Shown here: in pieces, positions 1-9,108 of the stretch
Layout of the letters: each line of letters starts with the position of its first letter
How positions within the stretch are numbered: position 1 is the first letter of the stretch
Assembly (NCBI RefSeq): GCF_012910715.1
Contig: NZ_JABBHF010000004.1
Coordinates: 62,001-126,000, forward strand
From: Flavivirga algicola
Lineage (GTDB): Bacteria; Bacteroidota; Bacteroidia; Flavobacteriales; Flavobacteriaceae
Direction: 5' to 3'
Length of the DNA stretch: 64,000 bases
Notes under the pieces: generated by a model
The model's input: the letters and a program-made list of their open reading frames with translations, nothing else
The model's database searches: none
Told to the model about the DNA's origin: nothing
Program-made: the position numbers and the translations under genes

Positions 1-546
1 TCCAGTTAAAAGCGGGTTTGGGTTTTCGTAAGTGGTACTAACTTCAGGTGAAAAAGATGTATAATGGACTCCTAAACTCACAAAGGGCGCTACCCTGTAG
101 CTAAAAGATTGAAAAGAGCGTATACTAAGTGGATAGAATTCTAGTTGTGTGCCTATATCTAAATTTTTAGCAACACCTTTATGGCCTCTTAACCTATCTG
201 CATCTGCAGTAGTTTTACTAGGATCCACATGCTTACCAAAATGATCAAGTTTGGTTTTGTTCCAGGATATTTCATTTCTTAATTTAAAATGGTCATTGAA
301 ATAAGTATCCGTAGTATAACAATTGCAATCTGCTCTGTAAGCGAAGTTTAAATAGTGCACGACTCCTATTCCAAATCCCGTATTTCCAAAGTTTGTCTTT
401 GAGTCTTCACGACTACCAAAATCTGATCTAAATTGTAAAGGACCTGCTATTACCCCAATTTCATGAGAAAAACCTAGTTGAGCATTGGCTGTTTGAAAAA
501 TAACAAATAAGCAAAAAGCAGAAGCTACATGTTTCATGTTAAGCAT
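1..546 (-). CDS. Secreted/outer-membrane protein, THC0290_0291-like (partial)
   Basis: This gene runs off the left edge, so only its first 182 codons are seen. The protein begins MLNMKHVASAFCLFVIF and has a signal peptide ending near ANAQ, followed by glycine- and aromatic-rich alternating stretches (IGVIAGPLQFRSDFG, GFGIGVVHYLNF, VAPFVSLGVHYTSF) that look like outer-membrane beta strands. A second in-frame ATG at 537 is an equally good start. From memory of the family, proteins like this sit beside gdhA in Flavobacteriaceae and are sometimes labelled glutamate dehydrogenase by neighbour transfer; nothing in the sequence resembles that enzyme. It has a good promoter on its own strand at 583-612. 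Function is unknown. Confidence 0.7.
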   Translation of the reverse strand, partial: MLNMKHVASAFCLFVIFQTANAQLGFSHEIGVIAGPLQFRSDFGSREDSKTNFGNTGFGIGVVHYLNFAYRADCNCYTTDTYFNDHFKLRNEISWNKTKLDHFGKHVDPSKTTADADRLRGHKGVAKNLDIGTQLEFYPLSIRSFQSFSYRVAPFVSLGVHYTSFSPEVSTTYENPNPLLTG

Positions 547-582
547 AGTAAGTTTTGTTTTTTTTTGAGGCATAATTGACAA

Positions 583-612
583 CAAATATAGAAAAACTCG
601 GTGAACTAACAA
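583..612 (-). promoter_or_regulatory. Bacteroidota-type promoter for the partial secreted-protein gene
   Basis: Read on the minus strand, TTG (612-610), a 19-base spacer, then TATATTTG (590-583). This fits the Bacteroidota consensus TTG N17-23 TAnnTTTG. The predicted transcript start leaves a leader of about 30-35 bases before the ATG at 546. Confidence 0.6.
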
Positions 613-663
613 ATTTTATCGATAAACTAACAAAGTGTTCATAGATTTTTCCAAATATATAGA

Positions 664-815
664 AATTATTTATTGTGAATTTCAAAAAATCAATCTTTAA
701 TATAAATATAATTAAACATTTTTAATCTTTGTAATTTTCTATTAAAAAAATAATCAAATAACAATAGATTTCTATTAAAGAGATATTGGAATTATTTATT
801 GCGAATTTCAAAAAA
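664..815. repeat. Two 26-base direct repeats in the gdhA upstream region
   Basis: The 26 bases at 664-689 (AATTATTTATTGTGAATTTC plus six A) recur at 790-815 with one change (T to C), 126 bases apart. Between them TTTCTATTAAA also occurs twice (738 and 771). The 547-896 gap therefore holds the divergent promoters and a duplicated segment, possibly binding sites for a regulator of gdhA. Confidence 0.6.
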
Positions 816-841
816 AATCGACGTATTTTTTAAAGATACCG

Positions 842-849
842 TATATTTG
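842..849 (+). promoter_or_regulatory. -7 promoter box of gdhA
   Basis: TATATTTG matches TAnnTTTG exactly and lies about 47 bases before the ATG at 897. No TTG is found at the usual distance upstream, so the promoter may depend on an activator. Confidence 0.5.
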
Positions 850-896
850 CATCCTTAAATTGCCTAATCAATAAATAATAATACAATTTTGTGTAT

Positions 897-2240
897 ATGA
901 AAAGTAATGTAGAATCATTTTTAGACTTAGTAAAACAAAGAAATGGCCATGAGCCAGAATTTTTACAAGCTGTAGAGGAAGTTGCAGAAACTGTTATTCC
1001 ATATATAATAGATAATGACATATATTATGGTAAAAACATTCTTTTAAGGATGGTTGAACCAGAACGGGTTATAACATTTAGAGTTTGCTGGGTTGATGAT
1101 CAAGGAGAAATACAAGTTAATAGGGGGTATAGAATTCAGATGAATTCTGCAATAGGTCCATATAAAGGAGGTCTACGTTTTCACCCAACGGTTAATATGA
1201 GTATTTTAAAATTTTTAGCATTTGAGCAGGTGTTTAAAAATAGTCTTACTACACTGCCTATGGGAGGTGGAAAAGGAGGGAGTGATTTTGACCCTAAAGG
1301 GAAGAGCGATAACGAGATTATGCGCTTTTGCCATGCATTTATGAGTGAATTATTCAGGCATATTGGTCATAATACAGATGTGCCTGCTGGAGATATAGGT
1401 GTTGGGGCAAGAGAAATTGGTTTTCTTTTTGGAATGTATAAAAAAATAAAGAATAGTTTTACTGGTGTTTTAACAGGTAAGGGTATGTCCTGGGGAGGGT
1501 CGTTAATTAGACCAGAAGCAACAGGTTATGGTACGGTTTATTTTGCACAAAAAATGCTTGAAACCAAGGCGGATAGCTTTGAAGGGAAAGATGTTGTAGT
1601 GTCTGGTTCTGGGAATGTAGCACAATATGCTGCGGAGAAAGCAATACAGTTAGGAGGTAGAGTTTTAACGCTTTCAGATTCGTCAGGTTATATTTATGAC
1701 GCCGAAGGCATAGACACTGAAAAGTTAGCTTTTGTTATGATGTTAAAGAATGAAAAGCGAGGAAGAATTAGCGAGTATATAGAAGCGTATCCTAACGCTA
1801 AATTTGTAAAAGGGAAAACACCTTGGGAGGTTAAATGCGATATAGCATTACCATGTGCAACCCAAAACGAACTTAATGAAGATAATGCGAATACACTTTT
1901 AAGCAATGGTTGTATTTGTGTAAGTGAGGGAGCAAACATGCCATCGACTAAGGAAGCTATTACGGCATTTCATAAAGCAAAAATATTATTTGCGCCTGGT
2001 AAGGCGTCAAATGCAGGAGGTGTAGCCACCTCAGGTCTTGAAATGACCCAAAACTCTTTGAGGTTTAATTGGACTCGAGAAGAAGTCGATTTAAAGCTAA
2101 AAGACATCATGTCCAATATTCATGATGCTTGCATAGAGTATGGAAAAGAAGAAGATGGCTATATAGATTATGTTAAAGGGGCTAATATTGCTGGATTTGT
2201 AAAGGTAGCAGACGCTATGTTGGCACAGGGTATTGTATAA
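897..2240 (+). CDS. gdhA: NADP-type glutamate dehydrogenase
   Basis: Interconverts 2-oxoglutarate plus ammonia and glutamate with NADP(H); a cytosolic hexameric enzyme. The 447-residue length equals the usual NADP-specific class. The N-terminal substrate domain carries PYKGGLRFHP and the catalytic-lysine motif PMGGGKGGSDFDPKG (Lys126). The Rossmann domain has VVSGSGNVAQYAAEKA, and the late conserved ANMPSTKEA and NAGGVATSGLEM motifs are present. An in-frame GTG lies two codons upstream at 891, but the ATG at 897 gives the normal N-terminus. It is a single-gene unit with its own upstream box at 842 and a strong hairpin terminator at 2266. The duplicated upstream segment suggests regulation, probably by nitrogen status (inference). 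Confidence 0.97.
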   Translation: MKSNVESFLDLVKQRNGHEPEFLQAVEEVAETVIPYIIDNDIYYGKNILLRMVEPERVITFRVCWVDDQGEIQVNRGYRIQMNSAIGPYKGGLRFHPTVNMSILKFLAFEQVFKNSLTTLPMGGGKGGSDFDPKGKSDNEIMRFCHAFMSELFRHIGHNTDVPAGDIGVGAREIGFLFGMYKKIKNSFTGVLTGKGMSWGGSLIRPEATGYGTVYFAQKMLETKADSFEGKDVVVSGSGNVAQYAAEKAIQLGGRVLTLSDSSGYIYDAEGIDTEKLAFVMMLKNEKRGRISEYIEAYPNAKFVKGKTPWEVKCDIALPCATQNELNEDNANTLLSNGCICVSEGANMPSTKEAITAFHKAKILFAPGKASNAGGVATSGLEMTQNSLRFNWTREEVDLKLKDIMSNIHDACIEYGKEEDGYIDYVKGANIAGFVKVADAMLAQGIV

Positions 2241-2265
2241 TTTAATCATAAGTGGATAAATAAGC

Positions 2266-2299
2266 AAAAAGCTTCTCGTAAAAATGAGAAGCTTTTTTT
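2266..2299 (+). terminator. Rho-independent terminator after gdhA
   Basis: Stem AAAAAGCTTCTC (2266-2277), an 8-base loop, then GAGAAGC (2286-2292) followed by seven T. It lies 26 bases after the gdhA stop. Confidence 0.9.
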
Positions 2300-2404
2300 G
2301 TCTAAAATTTCTACTTATCACAGCTTTTTAGAAGTAATACCCATAAAATAAATAACTTTAAGTTATGCATATTTGTTTCGAAAAAAGAAAAGACGGATTA
2401 TATT

Positions 2405-3490
2405 TTGATTATCAAAATCATACATATAATTTTGAAATTTAATTATAAATTATTGAATAATATAAATATTAACAATTTTGACTTTTTAAGGGTTGTTTTT
2501 GCTATAACTGTAGCCGTCGCACATTTGATCGAATTAAGTGAGGTTGAAATATTTCAACCTTATGAAGTGCTCTTCAATACTCGTTTAGCTATAAATGGTT
2601 TTTTTATTATTAGCGGTTTTTTAATCGCAAAAAGTTATGAGAGTAGCAAAACTATCAAAGAATATGTTTTTAAAAGGATACGAAGAATAGTACCTGCATA
2701 TTTTTTTTTAATAATCTTTTGTGCTGTATCTTTTTTTTTGATATCAAAAAACTCTGCTGCTAATTATTTTTTAAGTAGTCAATTTTGGGAATATTTAGCT
2801 GCAAATTTAACATTTCAAAACTATATAGAACCTTGTTTGCCAGGGGTGTTTGAAGGTAATATGATATGTGCTGTAAATGGAGCTCTTTGGACCATTAAAG
2901 TTGAAGAAGCTTTTTATTTATTGATTCCTTTTTTTTATTTTCTTATTAAGTTTAAAAAAAATAACATTTATGTTTTCAGCATTATAATTTATTTAATCTC
3001 AATAAGCTATTATAATTATTTTGTTTCCATAGATATGTATAGAATAGCAAAACAATTGCCTGGAGCTTTAGCTTTTTTCATTTCCGGAATTGTGTTCTAT
3101 AAAAACTTTAATTTTTTTATCAAATGGAAGCATTATATTATTTTACCCTGTTTGATTTTATTTTTTATGGAACAATATCTGTTTAAAATAAATATTTTGA
3201 AACCAGTGGTATTTGGATTTATGGTTTTTTATATTGCTTATAGTTTTAAAAGTCTTAACAATTTCGGGAAATATGGCGATTTTACATATGGTATTTACAT
3301 CTATCATTTCCCGACAATACAAATATTTGTTCATTATAAACTATTTAATAAATATAATCCTATTATTATAAGCTTAGTAATCTTATTAATTGTATTTGTT
3401 TTAGCGGTTTTATCTTGGTATCTATTAGAATTACGGTTTTTGCCTAGAAATAGAAGATTGAGGCAAAAAAAATTACTATTGAAAAGTTAA
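2405..3490 (+). CDS. Acyltransferase 3 family membrane protein
   Basis: An integral-membrane O-acyltransferase (Acyltransferase_3, OatA/NolL-like), expected to move an acyl group from cytoplasmic acyl-CoA to a sugar of an envelope glycan; the acceptor cannot be told. The start of the catalytic region is recognisable: NFDFLRVVFAITVAVAHLIE, then INGFFIISGFLIAKSYE and FKRIRRIVPAYFF. About ten hydrophobic helices follow to a basic C-terminus, which is the family layout. No ATG lies at the 5' end; TTG at 2405 or TTG at 2453 (closer to the usual N-terminus) are the choices. It is very AT-rich, has no gene partner on its strand and no visible terminator; a horizontally acquired surface-modification gene is possible. 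Confidence 0.85.
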   Translation: MIIKIIHIILKFNYKLLNNININNFDFLRVVFAITVAVAHLIELSEVEIFQPYEVLFNTRLAINGFFIISGFLIAKSYESSKTIKEYVFKRIRRIVPAYFFLIIFCAVSFFLISKNSAANYFLSSQFWEYLAANLTFQNYIEPCLPGVFEGNMICAVNGALWTIKVEEAFYLLIPFFYFLIKFKKNNIYVFSIIIYLISISYYNYFVSIDMYRIAKQLPGALAFFISGIVFYKNFNFFIKWKHYIILPCLILFFMEQYLFKINILKPVVFGFMVFYIAYSFKSLNNFGKYGDFTYGIYIYHFPTIQIFVHYKLFNKYNPIIISLVILLIVFVLAVLSWYLLELRFLPRNRRLRQKKLLLKS

Positions 3491-3571
3491 GTAAAGGTTC
3501 TAATTAATAAATAATCACAATACAATTTGTACTTTCAAAAATAAAGTATATTATATAAAAACAAAATACGT

Positions 3572-3595
3572 TATATATCTATATATCTATATATT
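3572..3595. repeat. Three tandem copies of an 8-base unit upstream of porZ
   Basis: TATATATC, TATATATC, TATATATT in a row, ending 21 bases before the porZ ATG. It could be a simple AT-rich spacer, or a slippage-prone tract altering porZ expression. Confidence 0.5.
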
Positions 3596-3616
3596 TAAAA
3601 GTGTTAAAGAACATTT

Positions 3617-5971
3617 ATGTTAAAAAAAATATTAGTATTTATTATTTGTCTAGCTCCTTTAATGCAGTATTCTCAAGATTTTTCAGAATCTTGGACTGGT
3701 TACTTTTCATATCTTGATATAAAAGACATTTCTCAAGGAACTAATAAAATTTATGGAGCTTCAGAGAATGCTATTTTTATCTATGATACTCAAACAAAGA
3801 ATATAAAAGAACTGTCTACAATTCATGGGCTATCAGGGGAAATTATCTCGACTATAAACTATGTTGAAGAGAAGGGTTTATTGCTTATTGGGTTTGAAGA
3901 AGGTTTGATACAAATTTATGATGAATTGAATAATGATTTTGTTTTTGTAATTGATATAATTAATAAACTCACAATTCCCGCTGATAAAAAAAGAATTACT
4001 CATTTTAATGTTTATGATGATTATGTATATATTTCTACGGGTTTCGGAGTATTATTGTATGATATAGCAGCATTTGAATTCGGAGACACATACTTTTTAG
4101 GATTGAATGGGGCACAATCTAAAGTAAATCAAACATGTGTTTTTGAAGGTTATTTATATGCTGCTACAGATACAGGGTTATATAGAGGTGATTTAGACAA
4201 CTCTAACTTAATTAGTTTTGAGGAATGGGAAAATATTTCGTTAAATAACTGGATAGGAGTACAAGTAGTAGGTAATAGTTTATTTGGAGCTTCAATTGAT
4301 AATCGTGTATATGAAATTAACAATAATACCTCTGCTGAATTAACTAATTATTCGAGTGAGATTTTAGGTTTTAGAAGTTTTAGAGATAGGCTAGTTACTA
4401 ATACAAGAAATGATGTTTTTGTGTATTCTGAAGCGTTTAATACACTTGCCCAAATTTCTAGAAGTATTGATTTTGATGTGGACTTTACTAAATCTACAAT
4501 TTTTGAGAATGATGAATTATATATTGGAACTACTGGGTCTAAATCTAATGGTAAACCAGGGCATGGAATTTTAAAAACAACATTAAACAATGTATTGATT
4601 TTCGAAGAAATTCATCCAGAAAGCCCACTTTTAAATAGTTTTTTTGAAATTAAAATTTCAGGAAAAGAAATTTGGGGAGTTCATGGAGGATATTCTTCAA
4701 GATATGCTTGGAGTGGGGGATTAAGGAGGTCGGGAATTAGTCATTTTTTGGATGAGGAGTGGAACAATATTGTATATGATACAATACAATCTAAAGTCGA
4801 AACCCCATATTTTTTATCACATATATCTGTAAATCCTTTTGATTCAGGACAAGTATATATAAGTTCTTATTTTTCTGGTTTAATTGATATAAATAATAAA
4901 AATATAATAAATATATATAATCAAGACAATAGTACCATAAATCCTTTTATTAATAATTTTTATTTAACATCAGCTTCAAATTATAATAATGATGTATTGT
5001 GGGTTTTAAATGGTAGAACAGACAGGCCACTCAATAAATTTTTAAATGGAAGTTGGACATCTTTTGATTTTTCGGGTTTAATAGCAGATCCTCAATCTAA
5101 TTTAGGGTTTTCAAATATAATCTTTGACGATTTTGATAATTTATTTTTTGGAAGTTTCAATTATGGCTTGATAGGTTTTAACGAAAATAATGGCACTCCT
5201 CTATTAAAGAATATCAGTGGAGAAGAGAAAAATATGCCGTCAGATATTGTAAATGTAGTAACTCTGGATAAAAGAAATCAGCTATGGATTGGAACAAATT
5301 TAGGGTTAAGAGTTTTGTATAACATATCAAATTTTTTTGATGATGATAATATTCGAGTTGAAGAAATTATTATTGAAGAAGATGGTGTAGCAAAAGAACT
5401 GTTGTTCCAACAATCTATTGTAGATATAGAAGTAGATGGCTCTAATAATAAATGGATAGGAACTGCAGATTCTGGATTGTTTTATTTTTCTTCTGATGGA
5501 CAGAAAACAATATTTCATTTTACTAAAGATAATTCGCCATTGCCTTCAAATAGTATCAATGATGTTTTATTGGATGAAGTCAACGGTGTTGTTTATATAG
5601 CAACTAGCAGAGGGTTGGTGTCATTTCTTTCTGGAGGGTCTGGTCCATTAGAAGATTTAGAAAGTACTTTTGTTTATCCCAATCCAGTTAGGCCAACATT
5701 TAATATTGTAGACGAAAAAGTAAAGATTAAGGATATATCAGAAAATGTAAATATTAAGATAACAGATATTGAAGGTAATTTAGTTGCCGAAGCCCAATCC
5801 AGAACGAACCAAAGATATAGGGGGTTCAATCTCGAAATAGATGGAGGAACCGCTTATTGGAATGGAAAAAATATGGCAAATAATATTGTTGCTTCAGGAG
5901 TCTATTTAATCATGCTCTCAGATTTGGACTCTTTTGAAACTAAAGTTTTAAAATTAATGGTTGTTAGATAA
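3617..5971 (+). CDS. porZ: Type IX secretion system component PorZ
   Basis: PorZ is a cell-surface member of the PorU-PorV-PorQ-PorZ attachment complex that cleaves the sorting domain from T9SS cargo and anchors it to A-LPS. This 784-residue protein has a signal peptide (to about QYSQ), then beta-propeller repeats throughout: NKIYGASENAIFIYD, GVLLYDIAAFEFG, LWIGTNLGLRVL, KWIGTADSGLFYF, VYIATSRGLVSFLSGG. The C-terminus has its own sorting-type domain (FVYPNPVRP near 685, ending SGVYLIMLSDLDSFETKVLK). The family length and the order signal-propellers-CTD fit. Its stop overlaps the recO ATG by one base (TAATG), so the two are probably translationally coupled; porZ beside recO is a common flavobacterial arrangement. 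Confidence 0.88.
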   Translation: MLKKILVFIICLAPLMQYSQDFSESWTGYFSYLDIKDISQGTNKIYGASENAIFIYDTQTKNIKELSTIHGLSGEIISTINYVEEKGLLLIGFEEGLIQIYDELNNDFVFVIDIINKLTIPADKKRITHFNVYDDYVYISTGFGVLLYDIAAFEFGDTYFLGLNGAQSKVNQTCVFEGYLYAATDTGLYRGDLDNSNLISFEEWENISLNNWIGVQVVGNSLFGASIDNRVYEINNNTSAELTNYSSEILGFRSFRDRLVTNTRNDVFVYSEAFNTLAQISRSIDFDVDFTKSTIFENDELYIGTTGSKSNGKPGHGILKTTLNNVLIFEEIHPESPLLNSFFEIKISGKEIWGVHGGYSSRYAWSGGLRRSGISHFLDEEWNNIVYDTIQSKVETPYFLSHISVNPFDSGQVYISSYFSGLIDINNKNIINIYNQDNSTINPFINNFYLTSASNYNNDVLWVLNGRTDRPLNKFLNGSWTSFDFSGLIADPQSNLGFSNIIFDDFDNLFFGSFNYGLIGFNENNGTPLLKNISGEEKNMPSDIVNVVTLDKRNQLWIGTNLGLRVLYNISNFFDDDNIRVEEIIIEEDGVAKELLFQQSIVDIEVDGSNNKWIGTADSGLFYFSSDGQKTIFHFTKDNSPLPSNSINDVLLDEVNGVVYIATSRGLVSFLSGGSGPLEDLESTFVYPNPVRPTFNIVDEKVKIKDISENVNIKITDIEGNLVAEAQSRTNQRYRGFNLEIDGGTAYWNGKNMANNIVASGVYLIMLSDLDSFETKVLKLMVVR

Positions 5972-6690
5972 TGTTGATTACTACAGATGCCATTGTTTTG
6001 TCTAAATTAAAATATAGAGATAACGACTTAATAGTTAAGTGCTATACACAACAATTAGGGATTGTTAGTTTTTTATTAAAGGGTGTTTTAAAAAGTAAAA
6101 AAGGGCATTCTAAAGTAGCTTATTTTCAGTTACTCTCACAGTTGCAATTAGTAGTTGTGCATAAGAGCAATAGGTCATTACAAGCTATAAAAGAGACTAA
6201 GTTGAACCATATTTATACAAGTGTGCACTCTAACGTCTTAAAGAGTTCAATAGTTATGTTTTTATCTGAAGTTTTATCGAATACACTAAAAGAAGAAGAA
6301 AAAAACGAAACACTTTATAGTTATATTGAGACCACATTATTGTGGCTTGATACACATTCAGAATATTCAAATTTCCATTTATTATTTTTACTTAATTTGA
6401 CTAAGTATTTAGGGTTTTACCCCGATATAAAAAATATAGATTACCCTTTTTTTAATTTAATCGAGGGTAAATTTGAGGCTAAATCCCAGCATAGATACAC
6501 AATATCTGGGGAGAATTTAACGCTTTTAAAACAACTATTAGGCACAACATTTGATGCATTGTCTAGTATAGAGATTAGTGCTAAGAAAAGACAATCCTTT
6601 TTAAGTATGATTTTGCTATATTTTGAATTACATTTGGGGAGTTTTAAAACACCTAAGTCATTGCAGATATTTAATCAAGTTTTTAATTGA
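5971..6690 (+). CDS. recO: DNA repair protein RecO
   Basis: RecO anneals single strands and helps RecR load RecA in the RecFOR gap-repair pathway. The N-terminus is the usual OB-fold: LITTDAIVLSKLKYRDNDLIVKCYT, then GIVSFLLKGV with basic residues before YFQLLSQLQLVV. The helical C-terminal domain follows (LLFLLNLTKYLGFYPDI). At 239 residues it is a typical length. The CxxC zinc-binding pairs of some RecO proteins are missing, which is common in this group. The ATG overlaps the porZ stop, and a TonB receptor starts five bases after its stop codon. Confidence 0.92.
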   Translation: MLITTDAIVLSKLKYRDNDLIVKCYTQQLGIVSFLLKGVLKSKKGHSKVAYFQLLSQLQLVVVHKSNRSLQAIKETKLNHIYTSVHSNVLKSSIVMFLSEVLSNTLKEEEKNETLYSYIETTLLWLDTHSEYSNFHLLFLLNLTKYLGFYPDIKNIDYPFFNLIEGKFEAKSQHRYTISGENLTLLKQLLGTTFDALSSIEISAKKRQSFLSMILLYFELHLGSFKTPKSLQIFNQVFN

Positions 6691-6694
6691 AAAC

Positions 6695-9106
6695 ATGAAG
6701 TTTTTTTATACCATTTTCTTCTTTTTACTTGCTTCTATATCTTTTCAGGCACAAAATATAAAGGTTTTTAGTGAACAGACAAAAGAACCTGTTTTTGGAG
6801 TGGCTATATATAATGTGGACAAGTCGCAAAGTGTTGTAACTAACTTTAGAGGAGAAGCAGACTTAAGCAAGTTTTCAGACACAGAAATCATTTATTTTAA
6901 ACATTTATCACATATTTTAAAAAAAATAACAAAACTTCAATTAGGAAACTCAAATAGAGTGTATTTAAGCTCCAATACCCAAGATTTAGAAGAGATTGTC
7001 ATTTCTGCATCAAAGTTTGAGCAAAGTAAAAGAGACATTCCCCAAAAAATAATTAGTGTCAATACGGCAAGCATTCAATTTTCAAATCCACAAACAAGTG
7101 CCGATTTATTAGAAAATACAGGAAAAGTTTTTATTCAAAAAAGTCAATTAGGAGGAGGAAGTCCTATGATCAGAGGCTTTGCTACCAATAGATTATTAAT
7201 TACTGTTGATGGTGTAAGAATGAACAATGCTATTTTTAGAGGGGGGAATTTACAAAATGTGATCGCTATTGATCCGTTTTCGGTTCAAAGTACAGAAGTT
7301 ACCTTAGGTTCAGGTTCTGTAATTTATGGAAGTGATGCTATTGGTGGTGTTATGAGTTTTTATACCCAACAACCGAAGTTATCACATTCAGATTCCTTGT
7401 TATTTAAAACCAATATTATTGCAAGACATGCTACGGCCAGTAACGAAAGAACAGGTCATTTTGATTTTAATTTGGGATATAAAAAATGGGGCTTTGTGAC
7501 CAACGGAAGTTATACCGATTTTGGGGATCTAAAAATGGGTACCAATGGCCCTGATGAGTATTTAAGACCTGAGTTTGTTTTGGCAACTAACGCAGGGGAT
7601 ATTATTACTGAAAATAAAGACCCATTGGTTCAAAAGTTTTCTGGGTACGATCAATTAAATATGATGCAAAAAGTTCGTTACGTGCCCTATGAAAACTTGA
7701 GTTTTGATTTGGGGCTGTATTACACCAAAACATCTCATATTCCAAGATACGATCGTTTAATAAGATATAGAAATAATACTTTACGTTCTGCTGAATGGCA
7801 GTACGGACCACAGAAGTGGTTTATGTCTAATCTTCAGGTTACTAAGTTGAGCAGTAATTCTAATTTGCATGATAAAATTAAAGTAACTCTAGCGTATCAA
7901 AATTTTCAAGAAAGTAGATTAGATAGAGATTTTCAATCTACTATAAAGAATATTAGGGAAGAAGTAGTAGATGCCTATTCCTTTAACTTGGATTTGGAAA
8001 AAACATTGAGTCCAAAAACACAATTTTTTTATGGATTGGAATATGTGTATAACAAAGTTATGTCTCACGGAAAGGAAGAAAATATAGCAACCAATATGAG
8101 TTCACCATCGGTTTCAAGATACCCAAACGGAGCTAGTTGGCAATCTGCAGCTATATATTCTAGTATAAAGTATAAACCAAATACGAAGTTTGTTTTTCAA
8201 TCGGGTTTACGTTTTAATCATATTGTTTCCAAGGCCAACTTTAAAGAAAATAATGTCTTTTTAAATTTACCCTTCGAATCATCTAAAAACAAAGCAGGAG
8301 CACTAACAGGAACAGCAGGCATTAGATGGTCGCCAAATAGAACAATACAATGGAAGCTTAATGCATCTTCAGCTTTTAGAGCACCTAATATTGATGATAT
8401 TGGTAAGGTGTTTGACTCGGAACCAGGTTCTGTTGTTGTGCCTAACGAAACCTTAAGGCCAGAATATGCTTATGGGGGAGAATTAGGAGTGAAACTGGAT
8501 TTCAATAAAAAGTTAGTGCTAGATATGAGTACATATTATACCTACTTAGATAATGCTTTAGTGCGTAGAGATTATAATTTAAACGGCAATATAGAGATCT
8601 TTTATGATGGCGAATTAAGCAAAGTACAAGCCATACAAAATGCCTCAAAAGCCTGGATTTATGGTTTTGAGGTTGGTTTAAAAGCAGCGATTACAAGCCA
8701 TATTGATTTAACGTCTCAATATAGTATTATAGGTGGAACAGAAGAAGATGACGCTATGGAGGTCCCTATTCGTCATGTAGCACCAAATTTTGGAAATACA
8801 CATCTCGTTTGGACATCTAACGGATTAAAATTAGATGTATTCGCAAATTATAACAACGAACTTTCATTTAACGAATTGGCGCCTTCTGAAATAGGAAAAG
8901 ATTATATCTATGCACTTGATGCTAATGGAAATCCATATAGCCCTTCATGGTATACATTGAATTTTAGGGTTCAATGTCAAGTAAGCAATTCTACTACGGT
9001 TACAGCCAGTTTAGAAAATATTACAGACCAACGTTACAAAACATATTCTTCTGGAATAGCAGCAGCAGGAAGAAATCTTATTTTATCTTTAAAATATAGT
9101 TTGTAA
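6695..9106 (+). CDS. TonB-dependent outer-membrane receptor (hemoglobin/transferrin-like class)
   Basis: An outer-membrane gated transporter of 803 residues powered by TonB-ExbBD; the substrate is probably iron-related, but this rests on overall plug similarity only. The open frame extends upstream, but the ATG at 6695 is followed by a clear signal peptide (MKFFYTIFFFLLASISFQAQ). A short carboxypeptidase-regulatory-like segment follows (about 22-100), then the plug: EEIVISASKFEQ, NPQTSADLLENTGKVFIQKS, GGGSPMIRGFATNRLLITVDG, GSGSVIYGSDAIGGVMSFYT. The 22-strand barrel follows, ending LILSLKYSL with a hydrophobic final strand. It is probably cotranscribed with porZ-recO. Confidence 0.92.
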   Translation: MKFFYTIFFFLLASISFQAQNIKVFSEQTKEPVFGVAIYNVDKSQSVVTNFRGEADLSKFSDTEIIYFKHLSHILKKITKLQLGNSNRVYLSSNTQDLEEIVISASKFEQSKRDIPQKIISVNTASIQFSNPQTSADLLENTGKVFIQKSQLGGGSPMIRGFATNRLLITVDGVRMNNAIFRGGNLQNVIAIDPFSVQSTEVTLGSGSVIYGSDAIGGVMSFYTQQPKLSHSDSLLFKTNIIARHATASNERTGHFDFNLGYKKWGFVTNGSYTDFGDLKMGTNGPDEYLRPEFVLATNAGDIITENKDPLVQKFSGYDQLNMMQKVRYVPYENLSFDLGLYYTKTSHIPRYDRLIRYRNNTLRSAEWQYGPQKWFMSNLQVTKLSSNSNLHDKIKVTLAYQNFQESRLDRDFQSTIKNIREEVVDAYSFNLDLEKTLSPKTQFFYGLEYVYNKVMSHGKEENIATNMSSPSVSRYPNGASWQSAAIYSSIKYKPNTKFVFQSGLRFNHIVSKANFKENNVFLNLPFESSKNKAGALTGTAGIRWSPNRTIQWKLNASSAFRAPNIDDIGKVFDSEPGSVVVPNETLRPEYAYGGELGVKLDFNKKLVLDMSTYYTYLDNALVRRDYNLNGNIEIFYDGELSKVQAIQNASKAWIYGFEVGLKAAITSHIDLTSQYSIIGGTEEDDAMEVPIRHVAPNFGNTHLVWTSNGLKLDVFANYNNELSFNELAPSEIGKDYIYALDANGNPYSPSWYTLNFRVQCQVSNSTTVTASLENITDQRYKTYSSGIAAAGRNLILSLKYSL

Positions 9107-9108
9107 AA

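Noticed and set aside
3572-3595. Phase-variable repeat interpretation
   Set aside because: Three AT-only copies upstream of a constitutive-looking gene are not enough evidence; kept only as a low-interest note.
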